58,414 nt of DNA from Blastocatellia bacterium (GTDB lineage: Bacteria; Acidobacteriota; Blastocatellia; HR10; J050), in the NCBI GenBank assembly GCA_026985075.1, contig JALSQX010000052.1, positions 74,979 through 133,392 of the forward strand, written 5' to 3'. The position numbers and the translations under genes were made by a program. Below are positions 35,905 through 44,065 of this stretch, piece after piece (the stretch's first letter is position 1; every line of letters begins with the position of its first letter). Under the pieces are notes generated by a model. The model did no database searches and had not been told where the DNA came from. It was given only the letters and a program-made list of their open reading frames with translations.

Positions 35905-37407
35905 TCAGGACTCACTGGCGCTCACCGAGGACACCAGGCGAGCCTCTTCGGGGAAGAACTTCGCCAGGCACGTCCGGGGAACAGGTTGCGTGTAGCGAGT
36001 GAGCACCACGATGAACACCAAAGCCACCGCTAATCCCGGCAAAGCGGGATGAAGTTGTGTGGCCCAAGGAACTTTCATCAGATTGAGGACCGTCCAGATG
36101 CCCGTCACGACCGATCCGCCGACCGCCGAGGCGATGGCCGCCTCGCGGCTCACGCGCTTCCACTTCAACCCGAAGAGCAGGGGGAAGAAGAAGGTGACGC
36201 CGAGGAAGGCCACGGCGTAGGAGACGAGCACCAGGATCAATTCCGGCGTCCGCAACGCGCCCAGAAAAGCGACCACGCCGACGATGAGAATGGTGATGCG
36301 GGAGATGCGGAGATAAAACGTCTCGCTCTTGAACACACCGTTGGGCTCATAGTAACACTTCCGCAACAAGTCATGAGCGATACTCGCGCCGGCGATGATC
36401 AACAATGAGCTGGTCGTGGACATGCCCGCGCTGATGATGCCGGTCAACGCCACAGCCGCCAGGAAAGGACTCACCGTCGTGGTGACGAGCACGGGGAACG
36501 CCTGGTCGGGACTGCTGATCTGATCCCACACGAGCACGCGAGCCGCCGCTCCCAGGTAGAAATTGCCGTAGAGGAGGAAGAGAATGATCATGGCCACATT
36601 CAACGGCAGAGCGAACCGGGCGACATTGACGTCCCGAGCGGCGTAAATCTTGGTGACCAACTCCACGCGAGTGGCATAGGCCACCAGCCACACCACGTAC
36701 CAGGAGACGAGATACGTCCAGGACCAACTCACGCCGGTGGGCGATGTCCAGCCAGGAGCCACCTGTTCGACTTTGGCCAGCACCTCCGACCACCCACCGA
36801 CCAGATGATAGAGGCCGGGGACCAATACCAACAAGCCCAGCCACATGAACCAGAATTGCGCCACGTCCGTCCACACCACGGCGAGAAACCCCCCGAAGGT
36901 GACGTAGAAGACGAAAATCGCCGTCCCCAGCAGGAGGCCGGTGGTGAACGAGACGCCGAGCAATTGCTGGAGGACAAATCCCATGACCCGAACCTGGGCG
37001 ATGAGATAAATGATGGACGAGAGGGCGACGATGAACGCCGAGTATCCGCGAAGGAACCGACTGTTGAACCGCTCGCCCATGTAATCGGGCAGCGTGTAGC
37101 CGGCCATCAAACGAAGCTTCTCGGCAAAATAGACGAGCACGATGAGCGTGCCCAAGGCCATGCTGATGAACGGGAGGATGGCCACGCCACCATCTTTGGC
37201 CGCCAGCGCCACGCCGCTCAAGATCGCCCCGCCATGCATGACCGATGCCATCATCGCCATGACCATGATGGGCAGACCGATGTTCCGACCGGCCACCCAG
37301 AAGCTGTCCATGTTCTTCTGATATCGCGCGCAGACGATCCCGATGAGGACCATCAGTCCCAGATATCCGAGGAATATGGCCATGCCGATCTCTGAGAGCG
37401 ACATCAT
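35905..37407 (-). CDS. sodium:solute symporter (SSS family)
   Basis: The 500-residue protein has about thirteen hydrophobic helices and SSS hallmarks: FWVAGRNIGLP near the N-terminus, 'GYTLPDYMGERFNSRFLRGYSA', 'YVTFGGFLAVVWTDVAQFWFM', and 'TGIISAGMSTTSSLLIIAGASIAHDLLRK'. The family imports sugars, amino acids, carboxylates or aromatic acids with Na+. The start at 37407 overlaps the stop of the 43-residue gene upstream by 4 nt; a second Met at 37404 is equally possible. The frame open to 37542 is an unrelated extension. The 3' part of region B and the TonB receptor downstream suggest an organic-acid substrate. Confidence 0.9.
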   Translation of the reverse strand: MMSLSEIGMAIFLGYLGLMVLIGIVCARYQKNMDSFWVAGRNIGLPIMVMAMMASVMHGGAILSGVALAAKDGGVAILPFISMALGTLIVLVYFAEKLRLMAGYTLPDYMGERFNSRFLRGYSAFIVALSSIIYLIAQVRVMGFVLQQLLGVSFTTGLLLGTAIFVFYVTFGGFLAVVWTDVAQFWFMWLGLLVLVPGLYHLVGGWSEVLAKVEQVAPGWTSPTGVSWSWTYLVSWYVVWLVAYATRVELVTKIYAARDVNVARFALPLNVAMIILFLLYGNFYLGAAARVLVWDQISSPDQAFPVLVTTTVSPFLAAVALTGIISAGMSTTSSLLIIAGASIAHDLLRKCYYEPNGVFKSETFYLRISRITILIVGVVAFLGALRTPELILVLVSYAVAFLGVTFFFPLLFGLKWKRVSREAAIASAVGGSVVTGIWTVLNLMKVPWATQLHPALPGLAVALVFIVVLTRYTQPVPRTCLAKFFPEEARLVSSVSASES

Positions 37408-37535
37408 TCCCCCCTGCCGGTCATGCGGTTCTGTTTGTAGATCCGCCAGCAGTAGTAGAACTGCCCGAGGACCAAAATCCACGGTAAGACGATGAGCAGG
37501 AAAAAACTGGTCAGCGGAAGGCCAATGATCTTCAT
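37404..37535 (-). CDS. 43-residue single-helix partner of the sodium:solute symporter
   Basis: This short gene encodes MKIIGLPLTSFFLLIVLPWI followed by more hydrophobic residues and a basic tail (WRIYKQNR). It forms one membrane helix with Trp/Tyr at the far border. It resembles the small DUF3311/YhdT-type proteins found next to SSS symporters such as the monocarboxylate and pantothenate carriers. Its TGA overlaps the symporter's ATG, and GGAGTG precedes its own start. It is probably a subunit or stabiliser of the transporter; the family assignment is tentative. Confidence 0.65.
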   Translation of the reverse strand: MKIIGLPLTSFFLLIVLPWILVLGQFYYCWRIYKQNRMTGRGE

Positions 37536-37566
37536 AGCGCACTCCGATTGGTCATGCTCCGTCCCT

Positions 37567-38376
37567 TCAGAGTTGCCGGGGCAACATGTCGGGCTCGAGC
37601 TGGAGGCACTCGGCGAACGCCGTCAGCCCGGAGAAGTGATGCACGATGGCCATCACCTCGTAGATGGCCCGATCATCAGCTCCCAGCCGTCTCACCTCGC
37701 GGAGGTGAAAATCAATGCCGTAAGGCGAGTAGGCGGCGGCCGAGACGGCCAGAGCGATGAACTCTTTGTCCCTCCGGCTCAACCGACCGGGTTGGAAGAC
37801 CAGTTTGTTGAACGTCCACATGTCGGCCAAATAGGCTGGGTTCCGGGCCATGACCTGATAGACGCCGGGCACCCGCTCCAGCTCGTAGAACGCCTTGATG
37901 TCCCGATAGACGCGCTGGACGGCCTGGCTGGCGTGAGATTCGACGACCGGGGAGAGGTATGGCGTGGAGGGCTCGCCCCCGGTCCGGAAATCGGGCCCGA
38001 TGCCCAATCCATCGGCGAATCGGTTCATCGAATGGGTGGCGAAAACAGTCAGCGCCAGCTCCACCCAGGTCTCGTCTTCGGCGGCCACGCCTCCCTGCTT
38101 CATCCCGGAAGCAGTATGGGCGTTGGTTCAGTAATCGCAGGCATTGACCGCCGAGACGGCCACGGCGATCATCTCCTTCAGAGCGCGACTGAGCGCGCCG
38201 GGAGCGATGATCCGGGCATAGGCGCGAGAGCGGGGAGCGTTACAGTCCATCCGGTAGGCGATGGCCCGGGAGAGATTGGGCACCCAGTCCATCCCGTAGC
38301 GCTTCTTGACCGCCTCGAAATAGGCCTTGACGGCCCCGGTGGCTTCTTGCTCGGAAATCAATCGGACGGTGCTCAT
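37567..38376 (-). CDS. AhpD-like alkylhydroperoxidase with predicted selenocysteine (Cys-x-x-Sec), two AhpD domains
   Basis: The 269-codon frame contains one TGA at 38130-38128. In domain one the residues read E68-x11-C80-x2-UGA83-x3-H87, exactly the E-x11-C-x2-C-x3-H spacing of AhpD proton-relay active sites. The UGA stands for the second, peroxidatic Cys. Domain two (about 150-240) has the same spacing with degenerate residues E205, S217, G220 and H224, so it is a structural repeat. AhpD-like selenoproteins with C-x-x-U are a known bacterial family; Cys-form relatives are annotated carboxymuconolactone decarboxylase-like. It would reduce peroxides or act as a thiol redox protein. The start at 38376 has AAAGGAGG upstream. 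A SECIS-like hairpin follows the UGA. Confidence 0.85.
38095..38130 (-). promoter_or_regulatory. candidate bacterial SECIS element with UGA (AhpD-like gene)
   Basis: After UGA 38130-38128, the perfect 7-bp stem CUGCUUC (38114-38108) with GAAGCAG (38101-38095) encloses the loop CGGGAU (38107-38102). Twenty nucleotides lie between UGA and loop, and G is the second loop base. This fits the usual bacterial SECIS geometry, and the stem has no mismatch. Confidence 0.7.
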
Positions 38377-38455
38377 GTTGGATCGAGCCTCCTTTCTCGC
38401 CAACGACGAGGGCTCACTCAGACCGCCGGAACGGCCCGCCCATCATTCCCGACGC

Positions 38456-39487
38456 TCAGGGGATGAGCGCGAAGGCGTTCAAGGGTGATCCCGTCGCTCC
38501 CCGCAGTCTCAAGGGATTGAGGACGAGGAGGAACTCGTAGACCCCTTCTTCGGCCAGCGCGGCAGCCAGCTCCTCCAGATTCATGTTCTCCACCAGATAG
38601 ATCCCATGATCGGCAATCAGAATCCGATGCACGGGAAAGACCGTCCCCTTCTCGGGCACGACTTCGTAGCTCAGTTGATCGTCCCCGGTGAGGAAGATCT
38701 TCTTGCTGGCCAACCAGCGCGCAGCGCTCTCGCCGGGGCCAGGACGAAATCCCTTATACTTCTCCCGGTCCTTCTCGAAGAATTGGCCGTATCCGGTCCG
38801 AATGAGCACGGCATCGCCCGGGCGAATCTCCACGTCTTCAGCCTTGGCCGTCGCCTCCAGATCTTCGGCGGTGATCTCCTGTCCTGGAGCCAGCGCTTTC
38901 ACGCCCTTGAATCGGGCGACATCGAGCAGGACGGCGCGGTTGACGAACCGCTCCTTGGGGTAGGTCTCGATGCCCAGTTTGAGCAATCCTTGAGGGCTCT
39001 CGTTGGCCGGGGCATCCAGTCCGCCGTAGAGTTTCAGATGATCGGAGATATGACCAATGGCATCGATGGTCGGCGCGCCGTGTTGCCCGCTGAAGAACAT
39101 CATGTCTTCGGCCCAGGCAATACCTCCGGGGATGCGCCCCGCCGTCTCGCGATGACTGGAATGCAACCCCATGGCGAATGGCGGGTTCAAGCTGAGCACC
39201 GGCGCGTTCCCATCCCAGACGAAATTCAACTCGATGACCCGCGCCGACCGCACCAGGTCAATGAAATGAGCCATCACCTCGCGGCGGGCGCGCCGCGTCG
39301 GCGAGGTCTCCGCCCGTTGAGCGGCGCGGGCGAGATTTTGGGAAGCCTGGGCGAAGGCCGTCAGACGATCGCTCTGGGCGACGTGACTGAGCCGCGCCGT
39401 CTCGGCTCGGCTCTCCCACCAGGCGAACGCCCCTAAGGCCACTATCGACACGCTCAGGATAGCGAGGAATCGGTTTTTCCTGTTCAT
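38456..39487 (-). CDS. membrane-anchored cyclase-family (kynurenine formamidase-like) hydrolase
   Basis: The 343-residue product starts with a signal anchor (MNRKNRFLAILSVSIVALGA). It has the cyclase-fold elements ARVIELNFVWDGNAPV, GQHGAPTIDAIGHIS and 'GDAVLIRTGYGQFFEKDREKY', plus 'FLTGDDQLSYEVVPEKG' and 'HRILIADHGIYLVENMNLEEL'. In canonical members the metal motif is H-x-G-T-H-x-D-x-P-x-H; here it reads H-G-A-P-T-I-D-A-I-G-H, so the second His is Thr, as in a divergent subfamily. These enzymes hydrolyse amides or lactones. ATG 39487 has GAGGGAG upstream. It follows the bicupin gene. Confidence 0.8.
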   Translation of the reverse strand: MNRKNRFLAILSVSIVALGAFAWWESRAETARLSHVAQSDRLTAFAQASQNLARAAQRAETSPTRRARREVMAHFIDLVRSARVIELNFVWDGNAPVLSLNPPFAMGLHSSHRETAGRIPGGIAWAEDMMFFSGQHGAPTIDAIGHISDHLKLYGGLDAPANESPQGLLKLGIETYPKERFVNRAVLLDVARFKGVKALAPGQEITAEDLEATAKAEDVEIRPGDAVLIRTGYGQFFEKDREKYKGFRPGPGESAARWLASKKIFLTGDDQLSYEVVPEKGTVFPVHRILIADHGIYLVENMNLEELAAALAEEGVYEFLLVLNPLRLRGATGSPLNAFALIP

Positions 39488-39639
39488 CTTGATCTCCCTC
39501 ACGATGAAATCGGCTTCCTCCTCACCAGGGCGGGTCTGATGCCGCCCATCTCGGTCGGCGATGACGAGGAGCGAGCCGTTGGAGCATCGAGACTCGGTGA
39601 TGCCGATCCGGCGGAATCCTCGCGCGCTCGATGCTTCCT

Positions 39640-40395
39640 TCAATCTTCATAGGCTACTCGAGGACTCCCCGAGGGATAAAAGACGCCCAACAGGCGCACC
39701 GGCGCCGTACCCGGATTCTCCAGGCAATGCCGCACGCCAATGGGCAGGAAGATGCTCGTGCCCGGGCCGAACTCGGCGCTCCCTCCCTCCACGTGGACGA
39801 TGCCTCGACCCTGGAGGATGAAGATAGCCTCCTCGTAGGTGTGATAATGGAAGGGGGCACGACTCGGTGGAATGAACCCGATGAATTGGGTCACCCGCTG
39901 GCAACCGAGATCGCGATCGACCATCAACTTGAACTCTCGGTCGGCGCCAGCCCGAAGGGGCGAGCGTTCCTGTTCGCGCACCGTCCGCGGCGGCGGTTCC
40001 CCAGAGGCCGTCGGCGATGGACGGGGCTCGTCGAGGAGTCGCCGTCGGTCGTCCTCGGGACAACATACGCTGACCACGGTCAAGGCGTCGGGACCCTCAT
40101 TCTCGATGATGTACGCGGTGGCCGCGGGCACATAGACGCCCACGCCCGGAGACAACCGATAGGCGAATCCCGACATGTGACAGGCGCCCTCGCCACGAAC
40201 GACGTAGAGCACCTCTTCAGCCCCCGGATTCACGACGGCCGGCGCGCGACCGGGCCGGTAGTCGCTGATGAACTGAGCGATGTGCTGAGCGCCATTCTGG
40301 CGACAGATGGTTCGACGGCACGTCCAATTGGCCACCGCCGTCACCTCGCCATCGGCGGGATCGAAGACGCGACAACCACCGGGTAAGACGCGCAT
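39640..40395 (-). CDS. two-domain cupin protein
   Basis: The 251-residue protein contains two cupin barrels. The first (NPGAEEVLYVVRGEGACHM to GVYVPAATAYIIENEGPD) lacks the usual His pair and is probably non-metal. The second retains HYHTYEEAIFILQGRGIVHVEGG with PIGVRHCLENPG, the G(X)5HXH(X)3-4E and G(X)5PxG(X)2H(X)3N pattern, so it should bind a metal. Bicupins include dioxygenases and lactonases of aromatic degradation. ATG 40395 is preferred (GGAG upstream); the frame is open to a GTG at 40443. Function unassigned. Confidence 0.7.
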   Translation of the reverse strand: MRVLPGGCRVFDPADGEVTAVANWTCRRTICRQNGAQHIAQFISDYRPGRAPAVVNPGAEEVLYVVRGEGACHMSGFAYRLSPGVGVYVPAATAYIIENEGPDALTVVSVCCPEDDRRRLLDEPRPSPTASGEPPPRTVREQERSPLRAGADREFKLMVDRDLGCQRVTQFIGFIPPSRAPFHYHTYEEAIFILQGRGIVHVEGGSAEFGPGTSIFLPIGVRHCLENPGTAPVRLLGVFYPSGSPRVAYED

Positions 40396-40549
40396 ATTCG
40401 TTACTCCATCCGCGATGAATTCAAAGCTCTCTGAGAGCGCCACGACCTCATCATCGAGCGGTCGATTCTACTCGACCACGGCGCTCTCTGAGAAGCGCGA
40501 ATATGAAAGATCCACCGGGCGCTCGGCCAAGGCACGTTCGCTGCCCCGG

Positions 40550-41704
40550 TCAGTCATCGCCCTCTCGAACCATCAGATCGAGATTCTCCTCCAGCACGGC
40601 CACGGCCGCCTCGACATCATCCAGCGTGTTGTAGACGTGGAGCGAGAGCCGCAACCCATCGTGACGGCCGGAAGCGACGATGCGGCGCTCGGCCAATCGC
40701 GCCAGGATGGCGCGCAGGTCCTTGGACTGCAACACGATGAGCGGTCCCACGCTGTCGGTCGGCGTCTTGAGCCGGATGCCCAGCGCGCGAGCCCGATCGA
40801 TCAGCGCGCGGCTCAGCCACTCGATATGAGCGGCGATGCGATCCAACCCAATCTCACTCAGCAGATCGAGGGCGGGCATGGCCGCGTAGAGATTGGGAAT
40901 CGGGGGAGTGCCCGCCTGAAAGCGCCGCGCCGTCGGCGAAGGATCGAATCGCCGGACGTCGAAAGCGAAGGGATCGCGTTGAGCGAACCACCCGCTGATG
41001 GTCGGTTGGAGCGATGGAATCAATTCGGCCCGCACATAGAGGAAGGCCAGACCGGGCGGACCGAGGAGGTACTTGAGCGTGCCGGTGAGATAGAAATCGA
41101 CGTCGAGCGCCTTCACGTCAATGGGACGGGTTCCACAATCCTGATAGTCGTCCATCATCACCCAGGCGCCCCGTTCGTGCGCCAGGCGGGCGATGGCCTT
41201 CACATCGGCGCGCACGCCGTTCAGGAAGCTGACATGGGTGACGGGCACCAGCCGCGTCGTTTCATCTATGGCGCGCGCGTAGGCGTCCACCGGAATGCGA
41301 CCGTCTCTGGCGGCGATGAATTCCACGCGAGCGCCGCGCCGCTGCTGCGCCAGCCAGATATGTCCCATGGTGGGGAATTCGAATTCGCCCATCACGATCT
41401 TGAAGCGAGGATGAAAGTCGAGCGCGCTGGCCACCGCATTGATGCCCGCCGAGACGCTGCTCACAATGGCCACTTCGTCGGGCTGGGCGCCGATGAAGGC
41501 GGCAAACTGCTTCCGCGCCCGTTCGTACTGCTCGGTCCACATGTCCCACGGCGAGCCCCGCTCGCGCCAACTGGTCAGATAGGCCATCACCCCGGCCTCC
41601 ACCACATCAGCGAGCGCCCCCTGCGAGCAGGAGTTCAGATAGATCCGCTGCTGGAAGACGCGGAATCGGGCCCGAATCTCGTTCAGTTCTCGCTCCGTCA
41701 ACAT
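40550..41704 (-). CDS. class V aminotransferase-fold PLP enzyme (cysteine desulfurase-like / epimerase-like)
   Basis: The 384-residue product shows the fold type I class V pattern: RIYLNSCSQGALADVVEA at the N-terminus, 'VAIVSSVSAGINAVASAL', MMDDYQDCGTRPIDVKALDVDFYLTGTLKYLLGPPGLAFLYV with the PLP lysine at the LKYLLG position, and late RRFQAGTPPIPNLYAA. The catalytic Cys loop of true cysteine desulfurases is not evident; relatives include kynureninase-like and isopenicillin-epimerase-like proteins. ATG 41704 begins the recognised domain; the frame open to 41971 has low-complexity Arg/Gly residues and passes through the IclR operator region. Substrate unknown. Confidence 0.75.
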   Translation of the reverse strand: MLTERELNEIRARFRVFQQRIYLNSCSQGALADVVEAGVMAYLTSWRERGSPWDMWTEQYERARKQFAAFIGAQPDEVAIVSSVSAGINAVASALDFHPRFKIVMGEFEFPTMGHIWLAQQRRGARVEFIAARDGRIPVDAYARAIDETTRLVPVTHVSFLNGVRADVKAIARLAHERGAWVMMDDYQDCGTRPIDVKALDVDFYLTGTLKYLLGPPGLAFLYVRAELIPSLQPTISGWFAQRDPFAFDVRRFDPSPTARRFQAGTPPIPNLYAAMPALDLLSEIGLDRIAAHIEWLSRALIDRARALGIRLKTPTDSVGPLIVLQSKDLRAILARLAERRIVASGRHDGLRLSLHVYNTLDDVEAAVAVLEENLDLMVREGDD

Positions 41705-41966
41705 GCTCCGCCCTGGCCCCGTTCTGGACAGCCGTCGCCGCAGTCCCCTTCGCCACCTGACCCCGGCGAGATGATGGAGGCAGGCTGCCGCCCTTCCGGT
41801 CTCCGGACCGGCCAGGGAACAAACGACCCTGTTCCTCTCATCATCGTCGCGCTGCCGAGAGAGTCCCCTCGACCCGCGGACGCGGGCAAAGAGCTGCGGT
41901 GACTTCGGAATTATCTTCGTTCCTCTCGATCCACGACGCCCCGTCTCTATAGAGTTCTCCCCACAC

Positions 41967-41989
41967 GGCATCTCACATTATGAGACGCC
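41967..41989. promoter_or_regulatory. IclR-type operator (site 1)
   Basis: The 23-bp sequence consists of 9-nt arms around CATTA with one mismatch; its core TCTCA-CATTA-TGAGA is perfect. Its first part, GGCATCTCAC, recurs in the second site in front of the regulator gene. Such 13-15 bp inverted repeats are typical for IclR proteins. It lies between the IclR stop and the aminotransferase gene, 263 nt before the latter. Confidence 0.55.
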
Positions 41990-42001
41990 GTAATAGCATG
42001 A

Positions 42002-42844
42002 TCAGAGACCCACTTGACCTTGGCTGACTTCGCCGACCCCAGCGTGCGACGATGTCCCGCGGTAACCGAGTTCCGCCGACAATTGATCTGCCGTTTCGAT
42101 CACCACTTTGGCGAGCATGGGGATCTTGTCGTCGGTGAGGCGAAAATTCGGTCCGGCAATGCTGATGGAGGCCACAACGTCTCCCGAGTAATCTCTGACC
42201 GGGGCTCCGATGCACCGGAGCCACTCTTCGACCTCCTCGTTATCGACGGCATAGCCGAGCTGGCGCACCCGCTGGAGGTCCTCTTTGAGCTGAGCCGGCG
42301 TGGTGATCGTATTCCGCGTGTAGGCGCGCAAGCCGCGCTGCTTGATCAGATCGTCGAGTTTCGATTCCGGCAAAAAAGCCAACAACGCTTTACCCACCGC
42401 CGTGCAGTGCGCCGGATGCCGTTGCCCAATATTAGTGGGCACCCTCACCGAGCGCGGCGGTTCGACTTTCTCCAGGCAGAGGGCCTCACCGTGATCGAGG
42501 ATGCAGAGGTGAGCCGTCTCGCCCGTCTCGTAGACGAGCTGCTCCAGATAGGGTCGCGCTCGCTCGCGCAAGTCCAGCCGGGCCACCGCCTTGCTCCCCA
42601 ACTCGAACAATTTCAAGCCCAGCCGATACCCACCCCCCTGCTGGTTCCTCTCCACCAACCGATACTGCTCCAACACCACCAACAGACGATGTACCGTGCT
42701 CTTGTGAAGGCCCAATCGCTCGGACAATTCGATCAACGTGGGCTCGGACTCCTCGCTGGCCAACGTCTCCAGAATGGCCAGCGCCCGCTCCAGCACCTGG
42801 ACGCGATACGGCGATCCTCGCTCTTTCCCTCTGCCCTTGGTCAT
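42002..42844 (-). CDS. IclR-family transcriptional regulator
   Basis: The 280-residue protein has the N-terminal winged-helix (VLERALAILETLA, then LIELSERLGLHKSTVHRLLVVLEQYRLVERN) and the C-terminal IclR effector domain ('CTAVGKALLAFLPESKLDDLIKQRGLRAYT', 'VDNEEVEEWLRCIGAPVRDYSGDVVASISIAGP'). IclR proteins typically control aromatic or organic-acid catabolic genes and bind a pathway intermediate. The start at 42844 has AAGGAGGA and the predicted promoter lies about 35 nt upstream. Two related operators flank the gene, which indicates autoregulation plus control of the downstream aminotransferase-to-symporter genes. Confidence 0.9.
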   Translation of the reverse strand: MTKGRGKERGSPYRVQVLERALAILETLASEESEPTLIELSERLGLHKSTVHRLLVVLEQYRLVERNQQGGGYRLGLKLFELGSKAVARLDLRERARPYLEQLVYETGETAHLCILDHGEALCLEKVEPPRSVRVPTNIGQRHPAHCTAVGKALLAFLPESKLDDLIKQRGLRAYTRNTITTPAQLKEDLQRVRQLGYAVDNEEVEEWLRCIGAPVRDYSGDVVASISIAGPNFRLTDDKIPMLAKVVIETADQLSAELGYRGTSSHAGVGEVSQGQVGL

Positions 42845-42855
42845 CGTCCTCCTTG

Positions 42856-42874
42856 TTTCACATCGTGAGATGCC
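42856..42874. promoter_or_regulatory. IclR-type operator (site 2, autoregulatory)
   Basis: The core TCAC-ATC-GTGA (42858-42868) is a perfect inverted repeat, and the minus-strand sequence begins GGCATCTCAC like site 1. It overlaps the predicted start of transcription, just downstream of the -10 box, so binding would repress the iclR gene. Confidence 0.6.
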
Positions 42875-42878
42875 ATAC

Positions 42879-42907
42879 TAAATACCAAAATTCATTGACG
42901 AAGTCAA
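42879..42907 (-). promoter_or_regulatory. iclR promoter
   Basis: TTGACT (42907-42902) and TATTTA (42884-42879) on the minus strand are 17 nt apart; five of six and four of six consensus bases match. The start point would fall in operator site 2. Confidence 0.55.
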
Positions 42908-42955
42908 GCACTTTTTTCTTCCCTTCACCAGAGGAATATACTCCCCGCGATGGAT

Positions 42956-42972
42956 GCCTGAGCGCGTCAGGC
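42956..42972 (-). terminator. possible terminator hairpin after the reductase gene
   Basis: GCCTGA-GCGCG-TCAGGC forms a perfect 6-bp stem 25 nt past the reductase stop at 42997. There is no clear U run behind it on the minus strand, so a factor-independent role is uncertain. Confidence 0.3.
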
Positions 42973-42996
42973 GAAATGGTGGAGATGATGATCGCC

Positions 42997-44013
42997 TCAG
43001 GTCGTGCGGCTGGTGAACTTATCAAAGCGGATGCGTTCGGTAGGGATGCCTCTCTCCCGCAACAATAAGATGGCGGCGTCGATCATGGCTGGAGGACCGG
43101 CCAGATAGGCTTCGCACTCCTGGAGTGATCGATCGCCGAGGTATTTGTTCATCACCTCGGTGATCAATCCCACCTCGCCCGTCCACTGTGGATCGCCCGC
43201 TTCGGAGAGCGCTGGGACGAACCTGAAGTTGGGATGTTCTCGTTCCAGTCGGGAAAACTCTTCATCGTAGTAGAGGTCCCGAAGTCGGCGGACGCCAAAA
43301 AACAGCGTCATTTTTCGTCGCTCATCCAATCTCTTCTCGAATGCATGAAGGAGCATCGACCGGATGGGGCCGATGCCCGATGCGCCGGCGACGAAGATGA
43401 CCTCCCGATCGGAATCTTCGCGCAGGTAGGACTCGCCGTACGGCCCGCTGAACCGGATCTCATCGCCGATGTGGAGACGATGGAGATAGCCCGAACCGAC
43501 GCCGCCGGGCACATAGCGAACGACGATTTCGATGGCCTGTTGGCGGCTCGGCGGTGAGGAGATGGAATACGAGCGGGTGACCTCGGCTTCGGGGATGAAG
43601 ACGTCGATGTATTGACCGGCACGAAAGCCGATGGAAGGCGGATCCACGAGCTGGATGAGGAAGCTTTTCGTATCATAGGTCAGCGTGACCATATCGCCGA
43701 TGCGGCCTCGATACTCTCCAGGGAGTTCATCGGCCTCCAGCTTCGTCGCCTCGATGACCAGATCCTCCAACGGCGTCGCTTGACAGAGGAGCACGTATCC
43801 CTCTTCCTTCTCGAAGTCCATGAGCGCGAACGGGGAATAGTCGCCATAATCGACTTCTCCCTCCAGGATACGCGCCTTACAACTGGCGCACTGTCCGTCC
43901 CGGCATCCGAAGGCCAGTCTCACCCCTTGTCGCAGGGCGGCATCGAGGATGGGTTCATCTTCTTCGCACTCGATCTCCTTATTCAGGGGCACGAGCTTGA
44001 CGCGGTAGGTCAT
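42997..44013 (-). CDS. 2Fe-2S / FAD NADH-dependent oxidoreductase (phenol hydroxylase reductase, DmpP-like)
   Basis: The 338-residue product joins a plant-type [2Fe-2S] ferredoxin (C37, C42, C45, C77; FGCRDGQCASC) to a ferredoxin-NADP reductase domain (RSYSISSPPS for FAD, then GPYGE, and VFVAGASGIGP-type NAD binding near 'EVIFVAGASGIGPIRSM'). Soluble diiron monooxygenases use such reductases to pass electrons from NADH; length and order match DmpP. The ATG at 44013 is preferred; the frame open to 44529 overlaps the VOC gene and is nonsense. It is 9 kb from the hydroxylase genes it probably serves, but in the same direction. Confidence 0.85.
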   Translation of the reverse strand: MTYRVKLVPLNKEIECEEDEPILDAALRQGVRLAFGCRDGQCASCKARILEGEVDYGDYSPFALMDFEKEEGYVLLCQATPLEDLVIEATKLEADELPGEYRGRIGDMVTLTYDTKSFLIQLVDPPSIGFRAGQYIDVFIPEAEVTRSYSISSPPSRQQAIEIVVRYVPGGVGSGYLHRLHIGDEIRFSGPYGESYLREDSDREVIFVAGASGIGPIRSMLLHAFEKRLDERRKMTLFFGVRRLRDLYYDEEFSRLEREHPNFRFVPALSEAGDPQWTGEVGLITEVMNKYLGDRSLQECEAYLAGPPAMIDAAILLLRERGIPTERIRFDKFTSRTT

Positions 44014-44065
44014 ATACGGCCCTCGTCTTGCCACAACGCGCCTGGTCCGCGCCAGGCGGTCGATC

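Noticed and set aside
42956-42972. Classical rho-independent terminator after the reductase gene
   Set aside because: The stem is good but no T run follows on the minus strand, so it is listed only as a weak candidate.
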